64,000 nt of DNA from Hydrogenophaga sp. NFH-34 (GCF_021401345.1 NZ_JACBGE010000001.1:310001-374000); one strand, 5' to 3'. Numbered from the stretch's first letter, positions 16,308-26,869 are shown. Numbers and translations are program-made. Notes: generated by a model not told the origin, from the sequence alone.

Positions 16308-19235
16308 TCAGACCGCCGGCTGGATCAGCGTCTGCAGGGCGGCCCGGGTCGGCGCCACGCCCGCCTGGATGATGGCCAGTTGCTGCACCTGCTCGGCACC
16401 ACTGGCATGGGCCGCCATCTGCTCGGCCGCCATGCAGGCCGCCGCCAGCCGGCTGGCGCCGACGTTGGCCGCCGATCCCGCCAGGAAATGCGCCCGCTCA
16501 CGGAACAGCGGGATGTCGCCGTCCTGCAGGGCCTGCGTCAGACCGGCCAGGCGCGCGTCGAGCGCGGCCAGAAACTCCCCGATCACTTCGCGCCGCAAGG
16601 TGCCTGCGGCATCGTCGAATTCGGCAAACCCCGCCCAGCGCCCGGCGTCGAGCCAGGGCAGGGCTTCGGTGGGCAGGGCGGCCACGGCGGGTGGCGCTGG
16701 CTGCGCGCCGGCGGTCGGGCTGGCCAGGGCCTGCGCCAACTCGGCCAGTTGCAGCGGTTTGGCGAGGTAGTCGCTCATGCCGGCGTCGAGGCAGCGCTGG
16801 CGGTCTTCACCGAGGGACGAAGCCGACACGCCGATGAGGCGCGGGGCCTGGTCGCCCCAGCCGGCCAGGATGGCCCGGGCGGCGGCGATGCCGTCCAGGT
16901 CGGGCATGTGGCGGTCGAGCAGCACGTGGGTGAACGGCTGGCCGGCCGTGTGGGCGGCGGCAATGGCTTCAATGGCCGCCTGCCCGCCGTCGGCGGTGGC
17001 GTGGGCATGGCCCAGGCGGTGCAGCATGGCGGCGGCCACGCGCAGGTTCACGGTGTTGTCGTCCACCACCAGCACCCGCAGGCCGGCCCGCGAAGGGGGC
17101 AGGGTGGCCGCGTTGGCCGGTTGCAGGTCGTCGGTGGTGCCGGCGGTGGTGCGGATGTCGAAGGTGAAAGCCGAGCCCTGGCCCGGGTGGCTCTGGACGC
17201 GAATCTGCCCGCCCATCAGGCCGACGAGGTGGCGGCAGATGACCAGGCCCAGGCCCGTGCCGCCGTAGACCCGCGTGGTCGAGGTGTCGCCCTGCGCGAA
17301 GGGCTGAAAGAGTTGCCCGAGCTTTTCGGGCCGGATGCCCACGCCGGTGTCGGTGACGGTGAAGCCGATGCGCTGGCTGCCATCCGCCTCCGTGCCCAGT
17401 TGGCGCACGTCCAGCGTGATGCCGCCGGTGTGGGTGAACTTGATGGCGTTGCTCAGCAGGTTCAGCAGCACCTGGCGCAGCCGGGTCACGTCGCCGACGA
17501 TGACCCGGGGCACGTCCGCACCGATGTGCGTCTGCAGGCTCAGGCCTTTTTCCAGCGCGGCCAGTTGCACCATCTGGCGCGAATCGCCAATGGCGGCATG
17601 CAGGTCGAACGGGCGTTGTTCGAGGTCGAGCCGGCCCGCTTCGATGCGCGAGAAGTCGAGGATGTCGCCCACCACCGACTGCAACTGTCCGCAGGACAGG
17701 CGCAGCACGTTGAACAGGCCGCGCTGGGTGTCGGTCAGCGGGGTGTCGGCCAGCAATTCGCTCATGCCCATCACGCCGTTGAGCGGGGTGCGGATTTCGT
17801 GGCTCATCACCGCCAGGAAGCCGGCCTTGGCGCGCGCGGCCGCCAGCGCTTCCTCGCGCGAAGTCGCCAGTTCGGCCGTGCGCGCGCGCACCCGCTCCTC
17901 CAGCAACTGGGCCGCTTGCAGCAGTTGTTCGTTCTTGAGCCGGATCTCGCGGTTGTAGGCCTGCAACTGGTGGGCGCTGTCGTGCATCACCTGGGACAGG
18001 TGACGCACCTCGTGCAGGGGGGCGTCGTTGTGGATCGGTGGAATGTCGCCGGCCCCGAGCGCGGAGGCCGACGCGTTGAGCCGCGAAAACTGGCGCGACA
18101 GGCCGCGCGCCAGCATCAGGGCGGCGGCGGCGCAGACCAGCATCAGCCCGACCATGCCGGCCAGGGCCCACTGGCGTGCGCGGATGACGGAGCCGGTGAA
18201 ATCGCGTTCCGGCGCAACGACGATGAGGCGCCAGTCAAGGCCGAACTTGGCGCCGAACGGGCGTTGCAGCGCGATCAGGCGGCTCTCGCCCAGGCCGATC
18301 TGGTGCCACAGGCTGGGTGGTGGCGACAGCCGCACCAGGCCGGCGGAGGTCTGGTCTTCCGTCGGCGGCAGCGTGCGCAGCTGTTCGTAGGACGTGCGCA
18401 CCAGCGGATCGCGGCTCTGTTCGGGCGAAAGGCGGCGATGCCGCCCGTCGACCAGGGTGCTCAGTTCCTCGTCCACGGACGAGGCGACGAACAGCCCCTG
18501 CTGGTCCACCAGGTAGGTCACCGCGTTCTCGCTGATGCGGGTGCTGCGGATCAGGTCGGTCAACCGGGCCAGGCTCATGTCGACCGCGATCACGCCCAGC
18601 AACTGATGACCGCCTGCGGTGTAGATGGGGTGGGCCAGCGTGAGGTCGAACTGGGGCTTCACCGCCGAGCGATAGACGCTGGTGAAGACCCGCTGCCCCG
18701 AGCGGGCCGCGAGCTGGTACCAGGGGCGCTGGCGGGGGTCGTACAGCGTGTCCTCCACCTTCTCCAGCGTGCTGCGGTCACCGGGTTTGCGAATCAGGTA
18801 CTGCCGGCGGCCGGGCTCTCCCGGCTGGATTTCGCGGACCACGAAACCCCGTTCCTCCTTTTCCAGCCCGAAGAAGGCGCCGTCGGCCTTGCCCGCATAC
18901 AGATAGGGCACGTTGGGTGACTGCTGGGTGAGGGCATAGGCCATTTCTTCCAGTGCCTGCGTGTCGCGCAGCCAGTTGCGGGTGCGCGAAGCTTCGGCAC
19001 CCGAAATTTCGAACGGCGGCACCAGGGCGTTGACCACGGTGTGCGACTCACCCAGATGGGCCAGCGCCCCCACGTCGACCCGGTGGGCGGCCTGGCTCAT
19101 GGCGTTCTCGGCCAGCGTCTTGATGGACTGGGAGCTGTTGGACGACAGCAGCCAGGCGACCATGGCCGCTGGCAGCAGGGCCGTCAGCAAGAAGGCGGCC
19201 ATCAGGGTCGGGCCGAGGGAGAGGCGGCGGGCCAT
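16308..19235 (-). CDS. Hybrid sensor histidine kinase with HPt domain
   Basis: 975 residues. Transmembrane helix 1 (about 10-31), a large periplasmic dCache-like sensor (about 35-345; PWYQLAARSGQRVFTSVYRS), helix 2 (about 356-376), HAMP, HisKA with phospho-His H479 in VMSHEIRTPLNGVMG, HATPase (GTGLGLVICRHLVG), receiver domain (LRVLVVDDNTVNLR; acceptor Asp in VLLDRHMPDLDG) and a C-terminal HPt (RAHFLAGSAANVGASRLA). It is a complete phosphorelay protein. The response regulator upstream (40 bp away, same strand) is the obvious partner; the signal is unknown. Confidence 0.9.
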   Translation of the reverse strand: MARRLSLGPTLMAAFLLTALLPAAMVAWLLSSNSSQSIKTLAENAMSQAAHRVDVGALAHLGESHTVVNALVPPFEISGAEASRTRNWLRDTQALEEMAYALTQQSPNVPYLYAGKADGAFFGLEKEERGFVVREIQPGEPGRRQYLIRKPGDRSTLEKVEDTLYDPRQRPWYQLAARSGQRVFTSVYRSAVKPQFDLTLAHPIYTAGGHQLLGVIAVDMSLARLTDLIRSTRISENAVTYLVDQQGLFVASSVDEELSTLVDGRHRRLSPEQSRDPLVRTSYEQLRTLPPTEDQTSAGLVRLSPPPSLWHQIGLGESRLIALQRPFGAKFGLDWRLIVVAPERDFTGSVIRARQWALAGMVGLMLVCAAAALMLARGLSRQFSRLNASASALGAGDIPPIHNDAPLHEVRHLSQVMHDSAHQLQAYNREIRLKNEQLLQAAQLLEERVRARTAELATSREEALAAARAKAGFLAVMSHEIRTPLNGVMGMSELLADTPLTDTQRGLFNVLRLSCGQLQSVVGDILDFSRIEAGRLDLEQRPFDLHAAIGDSRQMVQLAALEKGLSLQTHIGADVPRVIVGDVTRLRQVLLNLLSNAIKFTHTGGITLDVRQLGTEADGSQRIGFTVTDTGVGIRPEKLGQLFQPFAQGDTSTTRVYGGTGLGLVICRHLVGLMGGQIRVQSHPGQGSAFTFDIRTTAGTTDDLQPANAATLPPSRAGLRVLVVDDNTVNLRVAAAMLHRLGHAHATADGGQAAIEAIAAAHTAGQPFTHVLLDRHMPDLDGIAAARAILAGWGDQAPRLIGVSASSLGEDRQRCLDAGMSDYLAKPLQLAELAQALASPTAGAQPAPPAVAALPTEALPWLDAGRWAGFAEFDDAAGTLRREVIGEFLAALDARLAGLTQALQDGDIPLFRERAHFLAGSAANVGASRLAAACMAAEQMAAHASGAEQVQQLAIIQAGVAPTRAALQTLIQPAV

Positions 19236-19274
19236 GGTGCGCGACTGTGAAAAAAAGGGGGGGAAGAGGGGGCG

Positions 19275-20390
19275 TCAGAGCGTCAGCGCTTCGATGCGGC
19301 AGACATCGATCGGCTGCTCCCGGTGCGGCAGCGCCAGCAGGTAGCGCTGGGCCGCGATCACGGCGCCGGTGATGCTGCGCAGCACCGGGACGCTGACGGT
19401 GATCGGGGTGCCGCCGCCCACGGCATGGCGCTGGATGGCCAGGGTGTCGACCACGGTCTGGCCGACCGGCACCGTCTGCGCCGCGCCGCCGATCAGGCCT
19501 TCCAGGCGCATCAGCCCGACCGGGCCACAGTGCACGGCCATGCCGATGTCGAACGTGGGCAGCGCCAGGCCCGGATGCTGGCGGGCGATGAAGGCGCGCA
19601 GGGCCGCGACCGATTTCTGCAGACCCAGCGCCGCCTTGATCGCGCGCAGGGCCGGGGAGGTGGCGAGCGTGGGAGACGGGTCCTGGTACAGGGCCACGAT
19701 GCCGTCGCCCGTGAACTGCATGTGGCTGGCGCCGAACAGGTGGGCCGTGTCGCCGCAGCTTTCGTGAAAGCGCTTGAGCAGGTGGGCCAGCGCCGGGGGG
19801 GGCAGGGTGGCGGCCCACTGGTCGTGCGCGAGGATGCCGGCGCACAGCAGCACGCCCTGCACCTCGGGGGCTCCGCGGCCTTCGTCGTGCGTGCCCGGCC
19901 ATTGCTGGCTCAGCGCCAGCGCGAGCTTGTCCTCGTAGTCATCGCCCAGGTCGCGCGCCTGGGCCTCCAGCGCGTCGTGCAGGCGGGCGTGGAACTGCAT
20001 TTCCTGCGATGCCGCCCGCAAGGCCTGTTTGCCCAGTTGGGCGTTCACGGCGTCGATGAGTTCGCGGCTCTGGAACGGTTTGGTCAGGTAGTCGTCGGCG
20101 CCCATGCGCATGCCCTGGCGCATGTCGCGGCGCTCCTGCAGGGAAGTCAGCAGGATGAAGGGGGTGAGGGCCAGGTCGATGTCGTCGCGCACCTGGCCCA
20201 GCAGGTCGAACCCGGTCATGCCGGGCATGTTGATGTCACTGACCACCAGGTCGGGACGCAGGCGCTGGATCAGGTCCCAGGCCTGGGTGCCGGTGGTCGT
20301 TTCCACCACATCGTGACCCTGGTGCTGCAGCACCACACTCAGGAGTTTGAGCGTGCCCGGATCGTCTTCCGCCACCAGGATCAGGGCCAT
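19275..20390 (-). CDS. Response regulator with degenerate class III cyclase domain
   Basis: About 371 residues from ATG 20390. Receiver domain (1-120) with D52 in VVSDINMPGMTG and K in LTKPFQ. A helical linker (about 125-175) follows, then a class III nucleotidyl cyclase-like domain with MQFTGDGIVALYQDP and the pattern AVHCGPVGLMRLEG. The first metal-binding position reads VLLCAGILA where active cyclases have F-x-D-I-x-G, so the Asp appears lost and the domain is probably inactive or regulatory. It is paired with the hybrid kinase and lies between polyphosphate genes. Confidence 0.75.
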   Translation of the reverse strand: MALILVAEDDPGTLKLLSVVLQHQGHDVVETTTGTQAWDLIQRLRPDLVVSDINMPGMTGFDLLGQVRDDIDLALTPFILLTSLQERRDMRQGMRMGADDYLTKPFQSRELIDAVNAQLGKQALRAASQEMQFHARLHDALEAQARDLGDDYEDKLALALSQQWPGTHDEGRGAPEVQGVLLCAGILAHDQWAATLPPPALAHLLKRFHESCGDTAHLFGASHMQFTGDGIVALYQDPSPTLATSPALRAIKAALGLQKSVAALRAFIARQHPGLALPTFDIGMAVHCGPVGLMRLEGLIGGAAQTVPVGQTVVDTLAIQRHAVGGGTPITVSVPVLRSITGAVIAAQRYLLALPHREQPIDVCRIEALTL

Positions 20391-20529
20391 GCCGTCTGCC
20401 TTGTGTGTTTTGTGAGGGCGCTCATGGGCGCATGGTAGGCCGGCAGAAGGCAGCCGAAGCACGTGCCGGCGCGCAAAAGCGCAACCGTGTCCGGTTTGCG
20501 TGACAGATTCACGGGCGTGACGCCCAGGG

Positions 20530-22014
20530 TCAACGGATGTCGGCCTGCAGTTTCCAGGGCGTTTTCTGCCAGGCCTGCACCTCTTCCCCCAGCAGCCAGG
20601 CCGATTGCGGGAAGCGTTTGGCCCAGCCCGGCGCGGTGCTCAGGCGGAACGTGCCGGGCTTGTAGCCCAGCTTGAGCAGCTCGTATTCGGGCATCTGGCG
20701 GGCATGGCAGAGCAGCACCGCCAGCCGCAGGCTCATCAGCTGTTTGGCGAACAGCTCGTCGGTGAGCGCGTCTTCCATCTTCTTGAGTTTGCCGCGTTGC
20801 CCCAGCACGAGTTGGCTCATGCGGTGCAGTTCGGCCAGCGAGAAGCCGGGCGCGTCGACGTTGTCCAGGATGTAGGCACCGTGGTGGTACGAACGGTCGT
20901 GCGAGATATGGGTACCGATCTCGTGCAGGTGCGCGGCCCAGGCGAGTTTCTGCGAATAACGGCCGGCCAGCGGGTCGTCGGCCGCGATCTGGGCAAACAG
21001 CGCCGTGGCGACGCGGCTGACGCGGTCGGCCTGCCCGCCATCGATGGAGAAGCGCTCGCCCAGCCAGCGCACGGTGCGCTCGCGCACGTCGGTGCCGTCG
21101 GTTTCGCGATCGATCAGGTCGTACAGCGCGCCATGGCGCAGCGCGCCCTGGGTCGGGATCATCTGTTCGATCCCGAACAGGTCGAAGATCGCACGCAACA
21201 CGCTCACCCCGCCGCACAGGACCGGGCGCCGCTCGTCCTTGAGCCCCTCGACCCGCAACTGGTCGACGTGGCCGGCCTTGATCATGCGTTCGACCAGCCA
21301 GTCCAGTCCGGAGCGCGTGACCACGCCGGAGGCCCAGCCGTTGGCCGACAGGATGTCGGCGACCGAACTGACGGTGCCCGAGGAGCCGTAGGCCAGGCTC
21401 CATTCGCTGGGCGGAAACACGTCGAGTGCCTGGTCGATTTCGGCCTTGGCCGCGACCTCGGCGGTGCGGAAGGCCGTGGCGGAAATCTGGCCCTTGGCGA
21501 AATAGCGGCCCGTCCAGGCCACGCTGCCCAGCCGGTAGGACTCCATTTCGCGCGATTCGTAGCCGTGGCCGAGGATCATCTCGGTCGAGCGCCCACCGAT
21601 GTCCACCACCAGACGCCGTTCGTCCGACTGGGGCAGCAAGCGCGACACCCCCTGGTAGATCAGGCGGGCCTCTTCATGGCCCGAAATCACCTCGATCTGG
21701 AAACCCAGGATGCTCTGGGCCTTGCGCAGGAATTCGTCGCGGTTGCGGGCTTCGCGCAAGGTCTGCGTGGCGACGGCACGCACCTGGTGTTTCTTGAAGC
21801 CGTGCAGGCGCTCGGCAAAGCGCGCCAGGCAGTCCCAGCCGCGCTGCATGGCGGCCTGGTTGAGCACCTTGTTTTCGTCGAGGCCACTGCCCTGGCGGAC
21901 GGTTTCCTTGAGGTATTCGATGCGTTCGATGTGACCGGAGTGGTAGCGGCCGATTTCGAGCCGGAAGCTGTTCGAGCCCAGGTCGATGGCGGCAAGCGGG
22001 GTTCCGTTTTGCAT
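20530..22014 (-). CDS. ppx: Exopolyphosphatase Ppx/GppA family
   Basis: 494 residues. The ASKHA phosphatase fold begins with LAAIDLGSNSFRLEIGRY; the second phosphate loop is VVDIGGRSTEMILG, and YGSSGTVSSVADIL is the adenosine-type motif. The C-terminal HD-like domain contains AHLHEIGTHISHDRSYHHGAYI. It degrades polyphosphate from the end, or (GppA activity) hydrolyses pppGpp. It is divergent from pstS, with the PhoB box in the shared 219-bp intergenic region. Confidence 0.92.
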   Translation of the reverse strand: MQNGTPLAAIDLGSNSFRLEIGRYHSGHIERIEYLKETVRQGSGLDENKVLNQAAMQRGWDCLARFAERLHGFKKHQVRAVATQTLREARNRDEFLRKAQSILGFQIEVISGHEEARLIYQGVSRLLPQSDERRLVVDIGGRSTEMILGHGYESREMESYRLGSVAWTGRYFAKGQISATAFRTAEVAAKAEIDQALDVFPPSEWSLAYGSSGTVSSVADILSANGWASGVVTRSGLDWLVERMIKAGHVDQLRVEGLKDERRPVLCGGVSVLRAIFDLFGIEQMIPTQGALRHGALYDLIDRETDGTDVRERTVRWLGERFSIDGGQADRVSRVATALFAQIAADDPLAGRYSQKLAWAAHLHEIGTHISHDRSYHHGAYILDNVDAPGFSLAELHRMSQLVLGQRGKLKKMEDALTDELFAKQLMSLRLAVLLCHARQMPEYELLKLGYKPGTFRLSTAPGWAKRFPQSAWLLGEEVQAWQKTPWKLQADIR

Positions 22015-22159
22015 GGAGAAGTCAGGCGGGCCGACCCCGGAAAGGGGTGGCCGGTGCGAAAGTGCGTCGGGGGGGATTGTGACGCATTGCCATGCCCCTG
22101 GCCGTGGTCGGGCCAGCGCCGGGTGGCGGCCGGCAGACGGTTTCCGGATTTCTTTGTGA

Positions 22160-22193
22160 CTGTCACAGAGCTGTCACATGGCGTCCCTAGAGT
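22160..22193 (+). promoter_or_regulatory. PhoB box and -10 of pstS
   Basis: CTGTCACAGAGCTGTCAC (22160-22177) is two identical consensus half-sites with a 4-bp spacer. TAGAGT at 22188-22193 is 10 nt downstream and fits a -10. PhoB replaces the -35 at such promoters. The pstS ATG is at 22234 with AGAGGA before it. This is the best-conserved PhoB box in the window and serves as the internal reference for the others. Confidence 0.88.
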
Positions 22194-22233
22194 CTCGGTC
22201 GAACCCCCTGTTTCATCTACCGAGAGGACCCGA

Positions 22234-23265
22234 ATGAACACCAAACGAACCCTTCTGAAGACCGTGGCCGCTGCCGCTTTCGCCTCGCTGGCCATGGGGG
22301 CCGCCCTGGCCGCCGACATCACGGGCGCTGGCGCTTCGTTCCCGTTCCCGATCTACGGCAAGTGGGCCGAAGCCTACAAGGCCCAGACCGGCGTGGGTCT
22401 GAACTACCAGTCGATCGGCTCGTCGGGCGGCATCCGCCAGATCCGCGCCAAGACCGTGGCCTTCGGTGCCAGCGACGCCCCCCTCAAGGGCGAAGAGCTG
22501 GACAAGGATGGCATGGTGCAGTTCCCCGCCATCATCGGCGGCACGGTGCCCGTGTTCAACATCGACGGCGTCAAGCCCGGTGAACTGCGCGTGACCGGCC
22601 CGGTGCTGGCCGAGATGTTCATGGGCAAGATCGCCAAGTGGAACGATCCCAAGATCGTGGCCCTGAACCCCGGCAAGACGCTGCCCGACCAGATCATCAC
22701 CGTCGTGCACCGTTCGGACGGCTCGGGCACGACCTTCAACTTCACCGACTACCTGAACGAAGTCAGCAAGGACTGGTCCGCCACCGTGGGCAAGGGCGCT
22801 GCCGTCAAGTGGCCGGCTTCCACCTCCGTGGGCGGCAAAGGCAACGAAGGCGTGGCCGCCAACGTCAGCCGCGTCAAGGGCGCGCTGGGCTACGTGGAAT
22901 ACGCCTACGCCAAGAAGAACAACATCCCCTACCTGCAGCTGCAGAACAAGGATGGCAAGTACGTCTCGCCCGACGACAAGTCCTTCGCCGCCGCTGCCGC
23001 TGGGGTGGACTGGTTCAGCGTGCCGGGCATGGGCGTGTCCATGGTCGACGCCAAGGGCGCCGAAAGCTGGCCCATCAGCACCGCTTCGTTCATCCTGATG
23101 TACAAGCAGCCGGCGGACAAGGCGCAGTCGGCCGAAGTGCTCAAGTTCTTCGACTGGGCCTTCAAGAACGGCAAGCAGATGGCTGCCGACCTGGACTACG
23201 TCGCGCTGCCCGACAGCCTGACCAACGAGATCCGCAGCAAGGTCTGGTCGCAGATCCAGAAGTAA
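22234..23265 (+). CDS. pstS: PstS: periplasmic phosphate-binding protein
   Basis: About 343 residues from ATG 22234. Signal peptide ([20 protein letters not shown]...ALAA), then the PstS signature [20 protein letters not shown]; phosphate-contacting stretches [27 protein letters not shown] and [18 protein letters not shown] are all present. It delivers phosphate to PstCAB. It is first gene of the pst-pho operon under the perfect PhoB box. Confidence 0.97.
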   Translation: MNTKRTLLKTVAAAAFASLAMGAALAADITGAGASFPFPIYGKWAEAYKAQTGVGLNYQSIGSSGGIRQIRAKTVAFGASDAPLKGEELDKDGMVQFPAIIGGTVPVFNIDGVKPGELRVTGPVLAEMFMGKIAKWNDPKIVALNPGKTLPDQIITVVHRSDGSGTTFNFTDYLNEVSKDWSATVGKGAAVKWPASTSVGGKGNEGVAANVSRVKGALGYVEYAYAKKNNIPYLQLQNKDGKYVSPDDKSFAAAAAGVDWFSVPGMGVSMVDAKGAESWPISTASFILMYKQPADKAQSAEVLKFFDWAFKNGKQMAADLDYVALPDSLTNEIRSKVWSQIQK

Positions 23266-23272
23266 GTTGGCC

Positions 23273-23307
23273 GGGCCCGCCGCCGCCATGGGCGGCGCGG
23301 GCCCTTT
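23273..23307 (+). terminator. pstS-pstC intergenic hairpin (attenuator or stabiliser)
   Basis: GGGCCCGCCGCC and GGCGGCGCGGGCCC flank a short loop and form a strong GC stem with a small bulge, followed by only TTT. Such hairpins after pstS commonly raise pstS mRNA relative to downstream genes by stabilising the 3' end or partly terminating. No long U-tract, so full termination is unlikely. Confidence 0.5.
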
Positions 23308-23326
23308 GAACGAACCGGGAGCCAAC

Positions 23327-24328
23327 ATGAGCCTGGATACCACCATGACTTCGCCCTCCGCGCCGGCGCAGACCGGCACCACCGTGTCGATGGAAACCAT
23401 CGCCCGCCGCCAGCGTCTGCAGGACGCACTGTTCCACCGTGTCACGCAGGTCTTTTCGCTGCTGGTGCTGGTGGCGCTGCTGGGCATCATCATTTCGCTG
23501 TTCATCAACGCCTGGCCCGCTTTCCAGCGCTTTGGCGTTCAGTTCATCTGGCACGTCGAATGGGACGTGGTCAATGAAGATTTCGGTGCCGCCATCGCCA
23601 TCGTCGGCACCCTGGCCAGTGCCGGTATCGCGCTGCTGATCGCGGTGCCGCTGGCTTTCGGCATCGCGCTGTTCCTCACCGAAACCTGCCCGACCTGGCT
23701 GCGCCGGCCGCTGGGCACCGCCATCGAACTGCTGGCCGCCGTGCCCTCGATCATCTACGGCATGTTCGGCCTGTTCGTGTTCGCCCCGCTGTTTGCCGAC
23801 TACCTGCAGGTGCCGCTGCAAAGCGTGCTGGGGGGGCTGCCGCTGGTGGGCTTCCTGTTCGGGGGCGCGCCCAACGGCATCGGCATCCTGGCCGCGGGCA
23901 TCGTGCTGGCGTTCATGATCCTGCCGTTCATCGCGGCGGTGATGCGCGACGTGTTCGAGATCGTGCCGCCGATCCTGCGCGAATCGGCCTATGGCCTGGG
24001 GTGCACCACCTGGGAAGTCGTGCGCCGCGTCGTGCTGCCGTACACCAACAAGGGCGTCATCGGCGGCGTCATGCTCGGCCTGGGCCGGGCCCTGGGTGAA
24101 ACCATGGCCGTCACCTTCGTGATCGGCAACGCCAACCGCATGCCGACCTCGCTGTTTTCGCCGGGCACGTCGATTGCCTCGACGCTGGCCAACGAGTTCG
24201 GTGAGGCGGCCGACTTCCACCTCTCCACCCTGTTCGCGCTGGGCTTCCTGCTGTTCGTCATCACGTTCATCGTGCTGTCGCTGGCCAAGGTCATGATCCT
24301 GCGCGCCGAAAAGGCCAAGGGAGCGTGA
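23327..24328 (+). CDS. pstC: PstC: phosphate ABC permease
   Basis: About 333 residues from ATG 23327 (GGGAG upstream). Hydrophobic polytopic protein; the first membrane segment is near [18 protein letters not shown], and the binding-protein-dependent permease EAA loop is [30 protein letters not shown]. Pairs with PstA to form the phosphate channel of the Pst transporter. Confidence 0.95.
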   Translation: MSLDTTMTSPSAPAQTGTTVSMETIARRQRLQDALFHRVTQVFSLLVLVALLGIIISLFINAWPAFQRFGVQFIWHVEWDVVNEDFGAAIAIVGTLASAGIALLIAVPLAFGIALFLTETCPTWLRRPLGTAIELLAAVPSIIYGMFGLFVFAPLFADYLQVPLQSVLGGLPLVGFLFGGAPNGIGILAAGIVLAFMILPFIAAVMRDVFEIVPPILRESAYGLGCTTWEVVRRVVLPYTNKGVIGGVMLGLGRALGETMAVTFVIGNANRMPTSLFSPGTSIASTLANEFGEAADFHLSTLFALGFLLFVITFIVLSLAKVMILRAEKAKGA

Positions 24329-24394
24329 GGGTGACCTTTCCTGCCACGGTGTGGCAGGCGATGTGCCTGGTGTCCGACGCTTTGGAAAACTGAG

Positions 24395-25255
24395 ATGAAT
24401 CCCAACTTCGACCAAAAACGATATGCCCGCCGTCAGCGCGCCAACGCTGTGGGGCTGACGCTCTCCATGGGCGCCATGGTGCTCGGCCTGGCCGTGCTGC
24501 TGTGGATCCTGGGCGTGCTGCTCAGCAACGGGCTGTCTGCGCTGGACGGCAACCTGTTCACGCACGACACGCCGGCGCCCGGCACCGAAGGCGGGGGCCT
24601 GCGCAACGCCATCGTCGGTTCGCTGATGATGGTGGGGCTGACGGTGCTGGTGGCCACGCCCGTGGGCATCCTGGCCGGCATCTACCTCACCGAGTACGGC
24701 GACCGCAGCAAGACCGCCGAGCTGACCCGCTTCGTCACCGACATCATGCTGTCCGCTCCGTCCATCGTACTGGGCCTGTTCGTGTACGCCATCGCGGTGG
24801 CCACGGTGGGCAACTTCTCGGGTTTCGCGGGCAGTCTGGCGCTGTCGCTGATCGCGGTGCCGGTGGTCGTTCGCACCACCGAAAACATGCTGCGCCTGGT
24901 GCCCGGCAGCCTGCGTGAAGCGGCCTTCGCCCTGGGCGCGCCGCGCTGGAAGGTGTCGCTCATGGTCACGCTGCGCGCCGCCAAGAGCGGCGTCATCACC
25001 GGCTTGCTGCTGGCGGTGGCCCGCATCAGCGGCGAAACGGCGCCGCTGCTGTTCACCGCGCTGAACAACCAGTTCTTCAGCACCGACATGACCAAGCCGA
25101 TGGCCAACCTGCCCGTGGTGATCTTCCAGTTCGCCATGAGCCCCTACGACAACTGGATCCGTCTCGCCTGGGCCGGTGCGCTGCTGATCACACTGGCCGT
25201 GCTGGTGCTGAACATCCTGGCCCGCGTCTTCTTCCGCGAGAAGGTTTCCGCCTGA
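24395..25255 (+). CDS. pstA: PstA: phosphate ABC permease
   Basis: 286 residues, polytopic, with the permease EAA loop [29 protein letters not shown] and the preceding [20 protein letters not shown] typical of PstA. It lies between pstC and pstB in the same operon. The ATG at 24395 follows a short 66-bp intergenic stretch. Confidence 0.95.
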   Translation: MNPNFDQKRYARRQRANAVGLTLSMGAMVLGLAVLLWILGVLLSNGLSALDGNLFTHDTPAPGTEGGGLRNAIVGSLMMVGLTVLVATPVGILAGIYLTEYGDRSKTAELTRFVTDIMLSAPSIVLGLFVYAIAVATVGNFSGFAGSLALSLIAVPVVVRTTENMLRLVPGSLREAAFALGAPRWKVSLMVTLRAAKSGVITGLLLAVARISGETAPLLFTALNNQFFSTDMTKPMANLPVVIFQFAMSPYDNWIRLAWAGALLITLAVLVLNILARVFFREKVSA

Positions 25256-25296
25256 TCGCGCCGTCACCTCTTCACACCGATCACGAAAGACCTGTC

Positions 25297-26079
25297 ATGA
25301 CCGCCATGGCCGCCGACATCCAGCAGCGCAACGCGCTCGAGGTGCGCAACCTCAACTTCTTCTACGGCAAGTTCCAGGGGCTCAAGAACGTGAGCATGGA
25401 CATTGCCGAGCACAAGGTCACCGCCTTCATCGGCCCGTCGGGCTGCGGCAAGTCCACGCTGCTGCGCACGCTCAACCGCATGTACAGCCTCTACCCCGGC
25501 CAGCGCGCCGAGGGCCAGATCAGTTTCTACGGCGAGAACATCCTGGACGAGAAGCAGGATCTGAACCTGCTGCGCGCCCGCATCGGCATGGTGTTCCAGA
25601 AGCCGACGCCGTTCCCGATGTCGATCTACGACAACATCGCTTTCGGCGTGAAGCTCTATGAAAGCCTGAGCAAGGGCGAGATGGACGACCGCGTGGAATG
25701 GGCGCTGACCAAGGCCGCACTGTGGAACGAGGTCAAGGACAAGCTGCACCAGAGCGGCCTGTCGCTCTCCGGTGGCCAGCAGCAGCGCCTGTGCATCGCG
25801 CGCAGCGTGGCGGTCAAACCTTCGGTGCTGCTGCTCGACGAGCCGACTTCGGCGCTGGACCCGATCTCCACCGGCAAGGTGGAAGAGCTGGTGCACGAGC
25901 TCAAGAACGACTACACCATCGCCATCGTCACACACAACATGCAGCAGGCCGCCCGCTGCAGCGACTTCACGGCCTACATGTACCTGGGCGAGCTGATCGA
26001 ATTCGGCGCCACCGAACAGATCTTCTTCAAGCCCACCAAGACCGAGACCGAGGACTACATCACCGGCCGCTTCGGCTGA
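25297..26079 (+). CDS. pstB: PstB: phosphate ABC transporter ATPase
   Basis: 260 residues. Walker [10 protein letters not shown] (about 46-54), ABC signature LSGGQQQRL, Walker [13 protein letters not shown] and the switch His in [14 protein letters not shown]. The stretch [15 protein letters not shown] is typical of PstB. It energises PstCA and also transmits phosphate status to PhoR through PhoU. Confidence 0.97.
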   Translation: MTAMAADIQQRNALEVRNLNFFYGKFQGLKNVSMDIAEHKVTAFIGPSGCGKSTLLRTLNRMYSLYPGQRAEGQISFYGENILDEKQDLNLLRARIGMVFQKPTPFPMSIYDNIAFGVKLYESLSKGEMDDRVEWALTKAALWNEVKDKLHQSGLSLSGGQQQRLCIARSVAVKPSVLLLDEPTSALDPISTGKVEELVHELKNDYTIAIVTHNMQQAARCSDFTAYMYLGELIEFGATEQIFFKPTKTETEDYITGRFG

Positions 26080-26097
26080 TCTTCCAGGGAGACCGAC

Positions 26098-26799
26098 ATG
26101 GGTGACAAACACATTTCCAGCCAGTTCGACGCCGAACTCAACTCCATCTCCACCCACGTGCTGGAGATGGGTGGCCTGGTCGAATCGCAGCTCCACCAGG
26201 CCGTGTACGCGCTCGTGCACCTGAGCCTGGAGACGGCCGAGCAGGTGCTCGAAACCGAGAGCCGCATCAACCAGATGGAGCTGAACATCGATCACGAGAT
26301 CATCTCCACCATCGGTCGGCGCCAGCCCACCGCCCGCGATCTGCGCTTCCTGATGGCCATCTCCCGCACCACCCAGAATCTGGAGCGTGCGGGTGACGAG
26401 GTCGCCCGGGTGGCGCGCATGGTCAAGTCCATCATCGAAGCCGGCACGCCGCGCTCGCTGCCGATTTCGGAGCTACGCACGGCGGCCGACCTGGCGGCCG
26501 GCCTGCTGCGCAAGACGCTCGATTCCTTTGCACGGCTGGACACCACCATGGCGCTGGCCATCATCAAGGAGGACAATGCCATCGACACCGAATACGATGG
26601 CTTCCTTCGCAAGCTGATCACCTACATGATGGAAGACCCTCGCACCATTTCGCCCAGCCTGGACCTGCTGTTCCTGGCCAAGTCGCTGGAGCGTGTCGGC
26701 GACCACGCCAAGAACATTGCCGAGCAGATCATCTTCATCGTCAAGGGCGAAGACGTGCGCCATGTGCCCATGGACAAGGTGGAGTCGGTCGTCGGATGA
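26098..26799 (+). CDS. phoU: PhoU: negative regulator of Pho signalling
   Basis: 233 residues, two PhoU three-helix repeats with the conserved acidic/metal motifs: ELNSISTHVLEMGGLVESQL in the first and SLERVGDHAKNIAEQIIF in the second; LERAGDEVARVARM lies in the first repeat. PhoU links Pst transporter state to PhoR autokinase activity. It is 18 bp after pstB. Confidence 0.95.
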   Translation: MGDKHISSQFDAELNSISTHVLEMGGLVESQLHQAVYALVHLSLETAEQVLETESRINQMELNIDHEIISTIGRRQPTARDLRFLMAISRTTQNLERAGDEVARVARMVKSIIEAGTPRSLPISELRTAADLAAGLLRKTLDSFARLDTTMALAIIKEDNAIDTEYDGFLRKLITYMMEDPRTISPSLDLLFLAKSLERVGDHAKNIAEQIIFIVKGEDVRHVPMDKVESVVG

Positions 26800-26869
26800 A
26801 CAGCATGCGCCGTTTTGTGTCTCGCACCCACCGAGGGGAAAGCCGGCCAGCCGGGCGGGGGAGGCCTTC

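Noticed and set aside
16380..18920. 846-residue open frame on the plus strand
   Set aside because: Antisense to the hybrid histidine kinase; no recognisable domain.
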